64,000 nucleotides of DNA from Cellulomonas wangsupingiae (GTDB lineage Bacteria; Actinomycetota; Actinomycetes; Actinomycetales; Cellulomonadaceae): assembly GCF_024508275.1 (NCBI RefSeq), contig NZ_CP101989.1:3348001-3412000 (forward strand). Reading direction: 5' to 3'. The first letter of the stretch is position 1, and each line of letters starts with the position of its first letter. Of the stretch, positions 43,994-55,438 are shown in pieces. Position numbers and translations under genes: made by a program. The notes under the pieces are model-generated. The model worked only from the letters and a program-made list of their open reading frames with translations, was not told the DNA's origin and did no database searches.

Positions 43994-46120
<2,127 letters not shown>

Positions 46121-46256
46121 GGGCGTCGAGGAGGCCGCCCTTCCGACGCGGGACGAGGTGCTGGACCGCGCCGGCGGGCGCACCGGCGGCGCGCCGGCGC
46201 TCCAGGACGCGGTGACGGCGCTGCGCGACGACCGTGGTCGTCGTCGGCTCCCGCCC

Positions 46257-47306
46257 TCAGCCCGCTGCGCCCGTCGACGACCTGACCACCAGGTGCGTGG
46301 GCAGCAGCACCGGGTCCGCCGCGTCGCGCGGGTGCGCGAGCGGCTCGTCGTCGAGGTCCGCACCGGTGGGCTCGTCGTCCGTCTGGTCGCCCTCGAGCCG
46401 CGCGAGCAGCAGGTCGGCGGCCATGCGCCCGGCGCGCTCGACGGGTGACTCGACCGTCGTCAGCGCGGGACGCACGAGGTCGGCCCCGAAGATGTCGTCG
46501 CAGCCGATGACGCTCATGCGCTCGGGCACGGGGACGCCGAGCGCGTCGAGCCGTTCCAGCACGCCGAACGCCAGCAGGTCGTTGAACGCGACGACGGCCG
46601 TGGCACCGGCGGCCAGCGCCGCGTCGGCGGCCTGCGCGCCCGCCTGGCGCACGGGCGCGTACGGGCCCACGACGACCAGCTCGACACCGAGGCGGGCCGC
46701 GGCGGGCAGGAGCGCCTCACGGCGACGCCCGTCGGACCAGGAGGTCGCGGGGCCGGACGCGTACGCGACGCGCCGGTGGCCCAGGGAGGCGAGGTGCTCG
46801 AGCGCCCGGACCATGCCGCCCGCGGTGTCGAGCAGCACGCCCGGCGTGCCGGGGATGGTCCGGTTGACCACGACGAGCGCGAGGTCGGCCGCTGCGGCGG
46901 CGATCTGCTCGTCGGAGAGGCGGGAGGCGGCGAGCACGGCGCCGTCGACCTGCCCGCGCAGCTTGCGCAGGGTGTCGGCCTCGACCTCCGCGGACTCCTC
47001 GGTGTCGGCGAGCACCTGCACGTAGCCCGACTCGCGCAGCCGTGCGCCGGTACCGCGCACGAGGCCGAAGAAGAACGGGTTGGTGACGTCGGGCAGAACG
47101 AGCGCGACCGTCGCGGTCCGGCCGGACAGCAGGGCGCGCGCCGACGCGCTCGGGATGTACCCGAGCTCCTTGGCGACCGCGACGACGCGGTCCGCCGTGT
47201 CGGCGTTCACGCGCCCGGGCCGCGTGAGCGCCCGTGAGGCGGTCGACACCGCGACCCCTGCAGCCGCTGCGACATCACGCAACGTGGGTTGCCGCCTGAC
47301 GGCCAT
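46257..47306 (-). CDS. LacI-family transcriptional regulator of the manD-GH67 unit
   Basis: Repressor of 349 residues. The DNA-binding headpiece [20 protein letters not shown] (residues 8-27) is followed by the hinge helix [10 protein letters not shown], and a periplasmic-binding-protein-like core with [12 protein letters not shown] near 72. The ATG at 47306 has GGGAGGG upstream; in-frame starts further up translate non-conserved sequence. It is divergent from manD-GH67, with a LacI-type palindrome in between (47362-47381), so control of glucuronate release and breakdown is likely. The probable inducer is a uronate or xylan-derived sugar. Confidence 0.93.
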   Translation of the reverse strand: MAVRRQPTLRDVAAAAGVAVSTASRALTRPGRVNADTADRVVAVAKELGYIPSASARALLSGRTATVALVLPDVTNPFFFGLVRGTGARLRESGYVQVLADTEESAEVEADTLRKLRGQVDGAVLAASRLSDEQIAAAAADLALVVVNRTIPGTPGVLLDTAGGMVRALEHLASLGHRRVAYASGPATSWSDGRRREALLPAAARLGVELVVVGPYAPVRQAGAQAADAALAAGATAVVAFNDLLAFGVLERLDALGVPVPERMSVIGCDDIFGADLVRPALTTVESPVERAGRMAADLLLARLEGDQTDDEPTGADLDDEPLAHPRDAADPVLLPTHLVVRSSTGAAG

Positions 47307-47361
47307 GCACCCTCCCGGTCGGCTCGTCACGACCCTGCGCGACGATGCGCGGGCCAATCTT

Positions 47362-47381
47362 GCTGGCAAACGATTGCCAGC
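47362..47381. promoter_or_regulatory. LacI-type operator upstream of manD
   Basis: GCTGGCAAACGATTGCCAGC has perfect 8-bp arms around the ACGA centre, matching the LacI/GalR-family consensus with a central CG step. It lies 55 bases upstream of the LacI start and just upstream of the manD -10 candidate, so it can control both. Confidence 0.85.
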
Positions 47382-47382
47382 C

Positions 47383-47388
47383 TACCGT
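47383..47388 (+). promoter_or_regulatory. candidate -10 of the manD-GH67 operon
   Basis: TACCGT begins two bases after the operator palindrome. The operator would cover the -35 side and block RNA polymerase. The ATG is 65 bases further on, with AAGGAG in the leader. Confidence 0.5.
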
Positions 47389-47453
47389 GTCCCTGCCTAG
47401 TCTCACCAGTGCCCCCTCGCGACGTCGCAGGGCGGCGGAAGGAGCATCCCACG

Positions 47454-48689
47454 ATGTCCGGCACTGCGATTCGCACGGCCGAGGTGCTGGTGTCCAGCCC
47501 CGGTCGCAATTTTGTAACGTTACGCCTCGTCACCGAGGACGGGGTGGAGGGACTCGGCGACGCGACTCTCAACGGCCGCGAGCTGGCCGTCGCCAGCTAC
47601 CTCACCGACCACGTCGTGCCGCTGCTGCACGGCCGGGACGCGCACACGATCGAGGACACCTGGCAGTTCCTCTACCGCAGCGCGTACTGGCGCCGCGGGC
47701 CCGTGACCATGGCCGCGATCGCCGCCGTCGACGTCGCGCTGTGGGACATCAAGGCCAAGCTCGCCGGCATGCCGCTCTACCAGCTGCTCGGCGGCGCCTC
47801 ACGCAGCGGGATCATGGCGTACGGCCACGCGTCGGGCCGTGACCTGCCCGAGCTCTTCGACTCGATCCGCCAGCACCTCGACGAGGGCTTCCGGTCCATC
47901 CGGGTCCAGACCTCCGTGCCCGGCGTCGACGCCGTCTACGGCGTCGCGGCACAGCCGTCGTCGTCGGGACGCTACGACTACGAGCCCGCCCAGCGCGCGC
48001 CCCTGCCGGCCGAGGAGGACTGGGACACCCGGGCCTACCTGCGCCACATCCCGCGGGTGTTCGAGGCCGTGCGCAACGAGTTCGGCCCCGAGCTGCCGCT
48101 GCTGCACGACGGCCACCACCGCATGACGCCCATCCAGGCCGCGCGCCTGGGCAAGGACCTCGAGCCGTACGACCTGTTCTGGCTGGAGGACTGCACGCCG
48201 GCGGAGAACCAGGACGCGCTGCGCCTGGTGCGGCAGCACACCGTGACGCCGCTCGCGATCGGCGAGGTCTTCAACACGGTCTGGGACTACCAGACCCTCA
48301 TCCGCGAGCAGCTCATCGACTACGTGCGCTCGGCGGTCACGCACACCGGTGGCATCACGGCGCTGCGTCGCATCCTCGACTTCGCGGCGCAGTACCAGAT
48401 CAAGTCCGGCATCCACGGCCCCACCGACATCTCCCCCGTCGGCATGGCCGCGGCGCTGCACCTGGACCTCGCGATCCACAACTTCGGCATCCAGGAGTAC
48501 ATGAAGCACTCCGCCACCACGGACGAGGTCTTCCGCACGTCGTTCACGTTCGCCGACGGCTACCTGCACCCGGGCCACGAGCCCGGCCTGGGCGTCACCT
48601 ACGACGACGAGGCGGCCTCGCGCCACCCGTACCAGGCGGCCTACCTGCCGTTCAACCGGCTCAAGGACGGCACGGTGCACGACTGGTGA
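47454..48689 (+). CDS. manD: D-mannonate dehydratase ManD (enolase superfamily, RspA-like)
   Basis: Dehydrates D-mannonate to 2-keto-3-deoxygluconate. The 411-residue protein has the capping domain at 1-120 and barrel motifs matching Man[10 protein letters not shown] near 222 (metal Asp, catalytic His), [11 protein letters not shown] near 243, [12 protein letters not shown] near 268, and [19 protein letters not shown] near 320. The relative V-to-G in the first motif is minor. Residues 19-23 are encoded by rare codons AAT, TTT, GTA, ACG, TTA that create a palindrome. It overlaps the GH67 gene by four bases (GTGA). Confidence 0.94.
   Translation: MSGTAIRTAEVLVSSPGRNFVTLRLVTEDGVEGLGDATLNGRELAVASYLTDHVVPLLHGRDAHTIEDTWQFLYRSAYWRRGPVTMAAIAAVDVALWDIKAKLAGMPLYQLLGGASRSGIMAYGHASGRDLPELFDSIRQHLDEGFRSIRVQTSVPGVDAVYGVAAQPSSSGRYDYEPAQRAPLPAEEDWDTRAYLRHIPRVFEAVRNEFGPELPLLHDGHHRMTPIQAARLGKDLEPYDLFWLEDCTPAENQDALRLVRQHTVTPLAIGEVFNTVWDYQTLIREQLIDYVRSAVTHTGGITALRRILDFAAQYQIKSGIHGPTDISPVGMAAALHLDLAIHNFGIQEYMKHSATTDEVFRTSFTFADGYLHPGHEPGLGVTYDDEAASRHPYQAAYLPFNRLKDGTVHDW
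47514..47523. promoter_or_regulatory. palindrome GTAACGTTAC embedded in the manD coding region
   Basis: Perfect 10-bp palindrome with central CG, 60 bases into manD, inside an AT-rich pocket unlike the rest of the gene. It fits the AACGTT core of LacI-type operators and lies about 150 bp from the upstream operator (centre to centre), a distance suited to looping. It could act as an auxiliary operator. Evidence is sequence symmetry and codon choice only. Confidence 0.45.
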
Positions 48690-50872
48690 GCGCCACCGAC
48701 ACGCCCCACGTCCACCCCGCGTGGCTGCCGGACGCCGCGTTCGCACCGCTCGGTTCCCGACGCGTGCTCGTGGCCGTCGGCCCCGACGCGGGCCCGGTCG
48801 GCGCGACCGTCGTCGACGAGGTCCGCCGGGCCACCGCCGCGCACGGCGGGTCGCTCACCGTCCTCGCGCCCGGCGAGGTGCTGCCCGACGCCGCGTCCGT
48901 CAGGTCGCACGACCTCGTGCTGCTCGTGGCGTCGCGTGCCGCCGCACGCGACAGCGCGGCGGCCCGACAGGCCCCGGAGCGCGCCCCGCAGCCGCCGCAC
49001 CCCAACGACGCCCTGGTGGCCGTGGCCACCGACGGCGCGCTCGTCGCCGCCGACGGGGCCCTGGGCCTCAGCCCTGACATGTTCGTCCGTGCCCACGCCG
49101 ACGGCACCACCGTGGTCGTCGGCGGTGCCGCGACGGGCCTGCTCTACGGCCTGCACGACGTGGTGCGGCTCGGCGAGGACGCGTTCGGTGACGACGCCCC
49201 GCCGGTGCGCGACCTGCCCGTCGCCCCGGTCCGGATGCTCGACCACTGGGACAACATCGACGTCCACCCCGTCATGGGGCAGGTCGAGCGCGGGTACGCG
49301 GGCGGCTCGATCTTCTACGCCGACGGCCGCGTGCGCGAGGACCTGTCGCGGGTGGCCGACTACGCGCGGCTGCTCGGGTCGATCGGGATCAACGCGGTCG
49401 CGATCAACAACGTCAACGTGCACCGCACCGAGGCGCGGCTGCTCACCGACGGGCTGGCCGACGTCGCGCGCGTCGCCGACCTCTTCCGGCCCCACGGGGT
49501 GCGGACGTACCTGTCGGTGTCGTTCGCGTCGCCCGTCGTCCTCGGTGGCCTGCCGACGTCGGACCCCGCCGACCCCGACGTGCAGGCGTGGTGGGCCGCC
49601 GCCGCGGACCGCGTGTACGCGACGATCCCCGACTTCGGCGGGTTCGTCGTCAAGGCGGACTCCGAGGGGCAGCCCGGCCCGTTCGCGTACGGCCGGGACC
49701 ATGCCGACGGCGCGAACCTGCTGGCCCGCGCGCTGCGCCCGCACGGCGGCACGGTGTTCTGGCGGGCGTTCGTCTACAACCACGAGCAGGACTGGCGCGA
49801 CCGGCGCACCGACCGCGCCCGGGCCGCGTACGACCACTTCGCACCCCTGGACGGCCGGTTCGACGAGAACGTCGTGCTGCAGGTCAAGTACGGACCGATC
49901 GACTTCCAGACACGGGAGCCGATCTCGCCCGTGCTGGCCGCGATGCCCCGCACGCGCCTGGCCGTCGAGCTGCAGGTCACGCAGGAGTACACGGGCCACC
50001 AGAAGCACGTGTGCTACCTGGGCCCGCTGTGGTCGCAGGTGCTCACGTTCCCGCTGGCCGAGGACGCGACGCGGGACGTCGCCGCGCTCGTCTCGGGGCT
50101 GCCGGGCCGGCGGGGCACGCCGTCCGGGGACCTGCCGGCCGGCGGCGTCACCGCGGTGTCCAACGTCGGGGACGACGAGTTCTGGACGGGCCACCCGCTG
50201 GCGCAGGCCAACCTCTACGCGTACGGGCGGCTCGCGTGGGACCCGGAGGCGGACCCGATCGGGCTGCTCGACGAGTGGATCGGCCTGACGTTCCCCGGCG
50301 CCGACCCGCGCGTGCGCGAGACGCTGCACACGCTCATGGACGGCTCGTGGCTGACGTACGAGGCGTACACGGCACCGTTGGGCGTCGGCTTCATGGTCGA
50401 CCCGGGGCGCATGCACTACGGGCCGAACGTGGACGGGTACGAGTACTCGAAGTGGGGCACGTACCACTTCGCGGACCGCGACGGCATCGGCGTCGACCGC
50501 ACGGTGGCGACCGGGACCGGCTACGCCGGGCAGTACCCCTCGCCGTGGCGCGAGACGTACGAGGACCTGGCCACGTGCCCGGACGAGCTGCTGCTGTTCT
50601 TCCACCACGTGCCGTACACGCACGTCCTGCACAGCGGCACGACCGTCATCCAGCACATCTACGACACGCGCGCCGACGCGGTCGACGTCGTCGAGTCGTG
50701 GGTGCCCGCCTGGGGCGCGCTGCGCGGCCTCGTCGACGACCGCCTGCACGCGCGCGTCGCCGAACGGCTGACCGAGCAGGTGCGCTCGGCCACCGAGTGG
50801 CGCGACCAGCTCCGCTCGTACTTCTTCCGCAAGTCGGGCGTCCCCGACGCGAGCGGGCGGCCGATCTACTGA
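48686..50872 (+). CDS. aguA: GH67 alpha-glucuronidase
   Basis: Hydrolyses alpha-1,2-linked (4-O-methyl-)glucuronate from xylooligosaccharides. The 728-residue length fits. The N-terminal domain (1-150) precedes the barrel with [12 protein letters not shown] near 184. SEGQPGP contains the proposed acid Glu (327), GPIDFQ contains Asp406, and VELQVTQEY near 428 carries the other conserved acid. W-H and Y-G-P-N-V blocks are present in the C-terminal region. No signal peptide is visible, so it acts in the cytoplasm on imported oligosaccharides. The GTG start overlaps the manD stop. Confidence 0.95.
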   Translation: MSATDTPHVHPAWLPDAAFAPLGSRRVLVAVGPDAGPVGATVVDEVRRATAAHGGSLTVLAPGEVLPDAASVRSHDLVLLVASRAAARDSAAARQAPERAPQPPHPNDALVAVATDGALVAADGALGLSPDMFVRAHADGTTVVVGGAATGLLYGLHDVVRLGEDAFGDDAPPVRDLPVAPVRMLDHWDNIDVHPVMGQVERGYAGGSIFYADGRVREDLSRVADYARLLGSIGINAVAINNVNVHRTEARLLTDGLADVARVADLFRPHGVRTYLSVSFASPVVLGGLPTSDPADPDVQAWWAAAADRVYATIPDFGGFVVKADSEGQPGPFAYGRDHADGANLLARALRPHGGTVFWRAFVYNHEQDWRDRRTDRARAAYDHFAPLDGRFDENVVLQVKYGPIDFQTREPISPVLAAMPRTRLAVELQVTQEYTGHQKHVCYLGPLWSQVLTFPLAEDATRDVAALVSGLPGRRGTPSGDLPAGGVTAVSNVGDDEFWTGHPLAQANLYAYGRLAWDPEADPIGLLDEWIGLTFPGADPRVRETLHTLMDGSWLTYEAYTAPLGVGFMVDPGRMHYGPNVDGYEYSKWGTYHFADRDGIGVDRTVATGTGYAGQYPSPWRETYEDLATCPDELLLFFHHVPYTHVLHSGTTVIQHIYDTRADAVDVVESWVPAWGALRGLVDDRLHARVAERLTEQVRSATEWRDQLRSYFFRKSGVPDASGRPIY

Positions 50873-50919
50873 GAGTGTGCAGCGTCGGGGACCATATGCG
50901 TCCCCGACGCTGCACACTC
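50873..50919. terminator. 20-bp perfect inverted repeat after the GH67 gene
   Basis: Twenty-bp perfect arms (GAGTGTGCAGCGTCGGGGAC and its reverse complement) around a 7-base loop CATATGC. The repeat starts directly after the GH67 stop codon and ends 13 bases before the convergent aldo/keto reductase. A bidirectional terminator is likely. The arm is much longer than needed and the loop carries CATATG. Confidence 0.75.
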
Positions 50920-50931
50920 CGGCACAATGCG

Positions 50932-51972
50932 TCAGCGGCCGGTGCCGTCGACCGCGTGGGCGTCGATGGCGGCCAGCTCGTCGTCCGTGAAGGGCGGGGC
51001 CGCGAGGGCCGCGACGTTGTCCTCCAGCTGGGGCACCGAGCTCGCACCGACCAGCGCGGACGTGACGCGCTCGTCGCGCAGGACCCACGACAGCGCGAGC
51101 TGCGCGAGCGTCTGCCCACGGCCCGCCGCGATCTCGTTCAGCGCACGCGCGCGCGTCAGGTACGTCTCCGAGAGCGCGCCCTGCGACAGGAACGGGCTCG
51201 CCCCGGCCGCCCGCGACCCGGCCGGCGCCTGCCCGCCCAGGTACTTGTCGGTCAGCAGCCCCTGCGCCAGCGGCGAGAACACGATGGTCCCGACGCCCAG
51301 GTCGCCGACCACGTCGAGCAGCGACTCGTGCTGCCCCGGGCCGACGTTCTCGACGTGACGGTCGAACATCGAGTAGCGCGGCTGGTGGAGGAGCAGCGGC
51401 ACGCCCATCCCGGCGAGCACCGCGTGCGCCTCACGCGTCTGCGCCGGCGAGTAGTTGGAGACGCCGACGTACAGCGCCTTGCCGCTGCGCACCGCCTGGG
51501 CGAGGGCGCCCATGGTCTCCTCGAGCGGCGTCGAGGGGTCCGGGCGGTGGTGGTAGAAGACGTCGACGTACTCCAGGCCCATGCGGCGCAGCGACGCGTC
51601 GAGGGAGGACAGCAGGTACTTGCGCGAGCCGCCGTCCTGGTACGGCCCCGACCACATGTCGTAGCCCGCCTTGGTGGAGATGACGAGCTCGTCACGGTAC
51701 GGACGCAGGTCCGCGGCGAGGTGCCGCCCGAGGTTCTCCTCCGCCGCGCCCGGCTGCGGACCGTAGTTGTTCGCCAGGTCGAGGTGCGTGATCCCCAGGT
51801 CGAACGCGCGCCGCAGCACGTCGCGCTGCGTGGCCAACGGCGTCAGGTCACCGAAGTTGTGCCACAGGCCCAGCGACAGCGCGGGCAGGTCGAGGCCGGA
51901 GCGGCCCGTGCGGCGGTAGGGCATGGTGGCGTACCGGTCGTCGGCGGCGCGGTACGGGTCGAGCGCGGGCAT
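50932..51972 (-). CDS. aldo/keto reductase, YghZ/Gpr (L-glyceraldehyde-3-phosphate reductase) type
   Basis: NADPH-dependent reductase of 346 residues. Y-R-R-T-G-R-S-G-L-D near residue 19 opens the barrel. Catalytic tetrad: Asp in L-D-L-A-N-N-Y-G, Tyr of that block, Lys in VISTKAGYDMW, His in YVDVFYHHRPDP. VGVSNYSPAQT near 170 and the closing L-V-G-A-S-S-V near 313 are typical. The W-S-G-P-Y and G-G-S-R-K-Y segments match the YghZ/YdbC subfamily, which reduces glyceraldehyde-3-phosphate or methylglyoxal. It is convergent with GH67; a shared pathway is not evident. Confidence 0.9.
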   Translation of the reverse strand: MPALDPYRAADDRYATMPYRRTGRSGLDLPALSLGLWHNFGDLTPLATQRDVLRRAFDLGITHLDLANNYGPQPGAAEENLGRHLAADLRPYRDELVISTKAGYDMWSGPYQDGGSRKYLLSSLDASLRRMGLEYVDVFYHHRPDPSTPLEETMGALAQAVRSGKALYVGVSNYSPAQTREAHAVLAGMGVPLLLHQPRYSMFDRHVENVGPGQHESLLDVVGDLGVGTIVFSPLAQGLLTDKYLGGQAPAGSRAAGASPFLSQGALSETYLTRARALNEIAAGRGQTLAQLALSWVLRDERVTSALVGASSVPQLEDNVAALAAPPFTDDELAAIDAHAVDGTGR

Positions 51973-52086
51973 GCGGGCTCCTCGTCGAAGGGTTGCCCCA
52001 GGCTACGACCTCGGCGTGGACGACCTTCCCCGACGACCGCCCGGACGCCACGCGCCGTCGCGCTGCTCGTCCCGTGACACCCGCGC

Positions 52087-52578
52087 TCAGCCCTCCTGCT
52101 CCTGCTCCGCCTTCGCCGCCGCCGCCTCGGCCGGGTACGCCTCGTCGAGGTGGTCGAAGAGCTGCAGCGCGGTGGCGATGCCGCACGCGAGGTGCTGGTC
52201 GACCTGCTCGTCGCTGAGCCCGTGCGCGTAGTCGACCGTGTGCTCGCCGTACACGCCGACCACGCCGTCCTCGGACCGCACGTACGCCTTGGGCCACAGG
52301 TGCGTGGAGTTCCACTCGTTGACCAGGGCGGCCACCTGAGGCAGCTGGTCCACGCCGACCTGCCGGTTCCAGCGCCCGCGGACCTGCAGCGACTTGTCGC
52401 CCGGGCCCATGAGGAAGAAGTAGAAGAGGTGGCCGTCCCAGTACCCGCCGACGTCGCCGTCCTCGTCGATGCCGTACCCGAGGTTCCGTGCGTCGAGGGC
52501 CGCGGTGACGCGGTCCCGGGTGAGCGGCCCCAGCGCCGGGGGCGTGGGGACGGACGTGTCGTTGCTGAAGAAGGCCAT
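52087..52578 (-). CDS. YbjN-domain protein
   Basis: Predicted cytoplasmic protein of 163 residues with a YbjN-like fold. L-T-R-D-R-V-T-A-A-L-D near residue 18, D-E-D-G-D-V-G-G-Y-W-D-G near 37, then L-Q-V-R-G-R-W near 64 and a C-terminal A-L-Q-L-F-D-H-L-D helix. Family members are possible regulators or chaperone-like proteins with no known enzyme activity. The ATG at 52578 has GGGGAG upstream. The last ~20 residues are Ala/Glu-rich. It lies downstream of GH42 on the same strand, 108 bases apart. Confidence 0.75.
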   Translation of the reverse strand: MAFFSNDTSVPTPPALGPLTRDRVTAALDARNLGYGIDEDGDVGGYWDGHLFYFFLMGPGDKSLQVRGRWNRQVGVDQLPQVAALVNEWNSTHLWPKAYVRSEDGVVGVYGEHTVDYAHGLSDEQVDQHLACGIATALQLFDHLDEAYPAEAAAAKAEQEQEG

Positions 52579-52686
52579 GATCTCCCCGGTCGGTGCGGTG
52601 CGCGGGCCACGTCGCCGGCGGCGCCCCGGTGGCGTCGCCCTCGACCCGTCCGCAGAGCCTAGCCACACCCGCACGTCGCCGCGGCG

Positions 52687-54723
52687 TCAGGTCCGCAGGA
52701 CCAGCACCTCCGCCGCGCCGAGCGTCAGCGCCTCCCCCACCTCGAGCGTGCGACCGGTCAGCAGGTCCTCCCCCGCCACCTGCGCGGTCACCGTCACGGG
52801 CGCCGAGCCGTGGTGGAGCACGAACGCGTACGTCGTGCCGTCGGGTGCGACGCGGCGGGTGACCTCGACGCCCTCGTCGTCGGCGTGCGGCCCGACCAGC
52901 CCGTGCCCGGCCAGCACGTGCCGCAGGACCCGCGCGACGCCCTCGTCGTCGAGCCCCGTCGCGACGTGCCACGCGGCCCCGTCGCCCCGACGCGCGCGGG
53001 TCACGGCCGCGCCGCCGGCGTAGAACTCGGCCCCGTACCTGCCGACGACCTCGGTCCCCTCGTCGACGGCCAGCAGCTCGAGGACGAGCGTCGCGTCGTG
53101 CGTCGTCGCCACGCCGTCGAGCACGAGGGTCACGGGGTTGGCCGCGCCGGGGACCCCCGAGTCCGTCTCCTCCACGCGGGTGCCGAGCAGCGGGTCGAGC
53201 GGCGGGACGCCGAGGTACGCGTTGTCGTCCTCGTCGACCCGGCCGCCGTAGAACGTCGTGACCAGCGACCCCCCGCGCTCGACGTGCGCGGTGAGCCGCG
53301 CCACGACGTCGCCCTTGAGCAGGTGCAGCAGCGGCGCGACGACCACGTCGTACCCCGCCAGGTCGGTGGTCACGGGCACGACGTCGACCTCGGCGTTGGC
53401 CGACCACAGCGCCCGGTGGTACTGCAGCAGCGTCTGCAGGTACGACACGTGCCGGTTGTACCCGTCGGTCATCTCGACCGCCCACCACGAGTCCCAGTCG
53501 AGCAGCAGCGCGACGCGCGCGGGCGTGCGGGCGCCCAGCAGAGCCGGCCCGGTCGTCGCCAGGGCGGACCCGAGCGCCGCCGCCTCCCGGAACACGCGCG
53601 TGTCCGTGCGGCCGGAGTGGTCGATCAGCGCGCCGTGGTACTTCTCGCACGCCCCCTTCGACTGCCGCATCTGGAAGTACAGGGTCGCGTCTGCGCCGTG
53701 CGCCACCGACTGCCACGTCCACAGCGCGAGCACGCCCGGCCGCTTGACGGGGTTGACGTCGCGCGAGGCCGTGATGGACGGCGTCTGCTCCATGACCCAG
53801 AACGGCTGCCCGCCCTTGATCCCCCGCATCGCCGCGTGCGTGGCGGCCATGCGGGCGGCGGTGCGCAGCGGGTCGTCGGGCAGCGGCGGGTAGTTGTCCC
53901 ACGACACGAAGTCGAGGTCGTCGGCCCAGCGGTGGTAGTCGACGGGCTGGAAGAACCCCATGAAGTTGGTGGTGACCGGCGTGGCCGGGACGTGCGCGCG
54001 GATCGCGGCCTTCTCGGCGACGTAGCCCTCGCGGAGCCGGTCGGACATGTACCGGCGGTAGTCCAGCGTGATGCCCTGGAACGCCGTGTGGTTCGGCCCG
54101 CGCCAGTGCTCGGAGAGCATCGACGGCGGCACGACCTCGTCCCAGTCGCCGAAGACGTGCGACCAGAACAGCGTGTTCCACGCGTCGTTGAGCCGCTCGA
54201 GCGTGCCGTAGCGCGCCCGCAGCCACTCCCGGAACCCCGCCGCGCACAGGTCGCAGTAGCAGGCGCCGCCGTACTCGTTGCCGACGTGCCACGCCACGAC
54301 GGCCGGGTGGTCGCCGTAACGCTCGGCCAGCCGCCCGGCCATCGCCACCGACAGCCGCCGGAAGTCCGGCGACGACGGGCAGTGGTTGTGCCGCTGCCCG
54401 TACACGTGGCGCCGGCCCTCGAGGTCGACGCGGCACGCGTCCGGGTACGCCCGGGCCAGCCACGGCGGCATCGCGCCGCTCGGTGTCGCCAGGACGACCG
54501 ACCGGCCCTGGGCGTGCACCCGCTCCACGATCGCGTCGAGCCGCGTGAAGTCGTACGCACCCTCCGCGGGCTCGGTGTGCGCCCACGCGAAGACGCCCAC
54601 GGTCAGCGTCGTGACGTGCGCGAGGTCGAACGCGGCCTCGTCCTCGTCCCACACCTCCACCGGCCACTGCTCGGGGTTGTAGTCGCCGCCGTAGCGGATG
54701 TGGTCGCTCACGGGCAGGGGCAT
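52687..54723 (-). CDS. GH42 beta-galactosidase
   Basis: Intracellular beta-galactosidase of 678 residues (no signal peptide). The N-terminal barrel opens with GGDYNPEQWP near residue 12. The acid/base Glu lies in AWHVGNEYG near 145; the nucleophile Glu lies in WVMEQTPS near 306. A trimerisation domain and beta-sandwich (about 380-678) follow, typical of GH42. GACYCDLC near 153 supplies the cysteines of the structural zinc. The ATG at 54723 has a GAGGTG site; a GTG four codons upstream (54735) is an alternative start. It is the last glycosidase of the GH39-DUF624-GH42 operon. Confidence 0.94.
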   Translation of the reverse strand: MPLPVSDHIRYGGDYNPEQWPVEVWDEDEAAFDLAHVTTLTVGVFAWAHTEPAEGAYDFTRLDAIVERVHAQGRSVVLATPSGAMPPWLARAYPDACRVDLEGRRHVYGQRHNHCPSSPDFRRLSVAMAGRLAERYGDHPAVVAWHVGNEYGGACYCDLCAAGFREWLRARYGTLERLNDAWNTLFWSHVFGDWDEVVPPSMLSEHWRGPNHTAFQGITLDYRRYMSDRLREGYVAEKAAIRAHVPATPVTTNFMGFFQPVDYHRWADDLDFVSWDNYPPLPDDPLRTAARMAATHAAMRGIKGGQPFWVMEQTPSITASRDVNPVKRPGVLALWTWQSVAHGADATLYFQMRQSKGACEKYHGALIDHSGRTDTRVFREAAALGSALATTGPALLGARTPARVALLLDWDSWWAVEMTDGYNRHVSYLQTLLQYHRALWSANAEVDVVPVTTDLAGYDVVVAPLLHLLKGDVVARLTAHVERGGSLVTTFYGGRVDEDDNAYLGVPPLDPLLGTRVEETDSGVPGAANPVTLVLDGVATTHDATLVLELLAVDEGTEVVGRYGAEFYAGGAAVTRARRGDGAAWHVATGLDDEGVARVLRHVLAGHGLVGPHADDEGVEVTRRVAPDGTTYAFVLHHGSAPVTVTAQVAGEDLLTGRTLEVGEALTLGAAEVLVLRT

Positions 54724-54751
54724 GGGGGACGGCACCTCACGAGGGGACGGG

Positions 54752-55438
54752 TCAGGCGGTGAAACGCGCGGTCGCGTCGCGCACGACCGGCTCGGTGGTC
54801 GTCACGACGGCGAACGCCAGCAGCCCGGACAGCATCACCAGCACCCAGTCGGACGTGAAGAGGACGATGCCCACGCACAGCACCAGCAGCGACAGCACGC
54901 CGACCGCCACCAGCGGCTTCGCCGCCAGGTAGTAGGCGCTCAGCCGTGCCACGTCGCGCGTGCGCAGGCTCAGGTGCGACGACAGCGCCAGCGCGAGGAC
55001 GGCCCACATGAGCACGGCCACGGCGATGACGATCAGCACGATGCCGTAGCCGGCGGGCAGGCCGGCGGTGTCGATGTGCGCCAGGGAGAACGCGATGACC
55101 GCCAGCGCCGCCACCGTCGGCACCCACCACCGCAGCACGTCGAACGCGTTGAGCCGGTACCCACGCAAGAAGTGGCTCGCGGGGCGCAGGTCCCGCTCCT
55201 CGATGAACCGGCGCCACGTGAACATCGCCGCGGCCAGGGCCGGGCCCATCGGCACGACGAGCAGCGCCACGAGCCACACGTTCGCGGCGTCGCCGGTGAG
55301 GAACGGCACGAGCGTCAGCGGCAGCCCTCCGGTGAGGAGCACCAGCGCGCAGATGGTCAGCACCCACAGCACGGCGGCGGCGCCGCGCGACAGCGGTCCG
55401 GCGCCGACCTCGTCGAGGTCGTCCCGACGCGGAGCCAT
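54752..55438 (-). CDS. DUF624-like membrane protein
   Basis: Predicted membrane protein of 228 residues with five or six hydrophobic helices. F-T-W-R-R-F-I-E-E-R-D-L near residue 74-85 and F-L-R-G-Y-R-L-N near 89 resemble the F-x-x-F-x-x-N-F-K-Q-A pattern of DUF624 proteins, which often accompany sugar ABC transporters. Its role is unknown; it may be an accessory to the LplABC system. Its ATG overlaps the GH39 stop codon by one base (TGATG), so translation is coupled. Confidence 0.8.
   Translation of the reverse strand: MAPRRDDLDEVGAGPLSRGAAAVLWVLTICALVLLTGGLPLTLVPFLTGDAANVWLVALLVVPMGPALAAAMFTWRRFIEERDLRPASHFLRGYRLNAFDVLRWWVPTVAALAVIAFSLAHIDTAGLPAGYGIVLIVIAVAVLMWAVLALALSSHLSLRTRDVARLSAYYLAAKPLVAVGVLSLLVLCVGIVLFTSDWVLVMLSGLLAFAVVTTTEPVVRDATARFTA

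Noticed and set aside
47520..47522. The TTA codon in manD as a bldA-type developmental switch
   Set aside because: Only one such codon stands out and the neighbouring rare codons form a palindrome, so an operator explains it better. bldA control is mainly known in Streptomyces.
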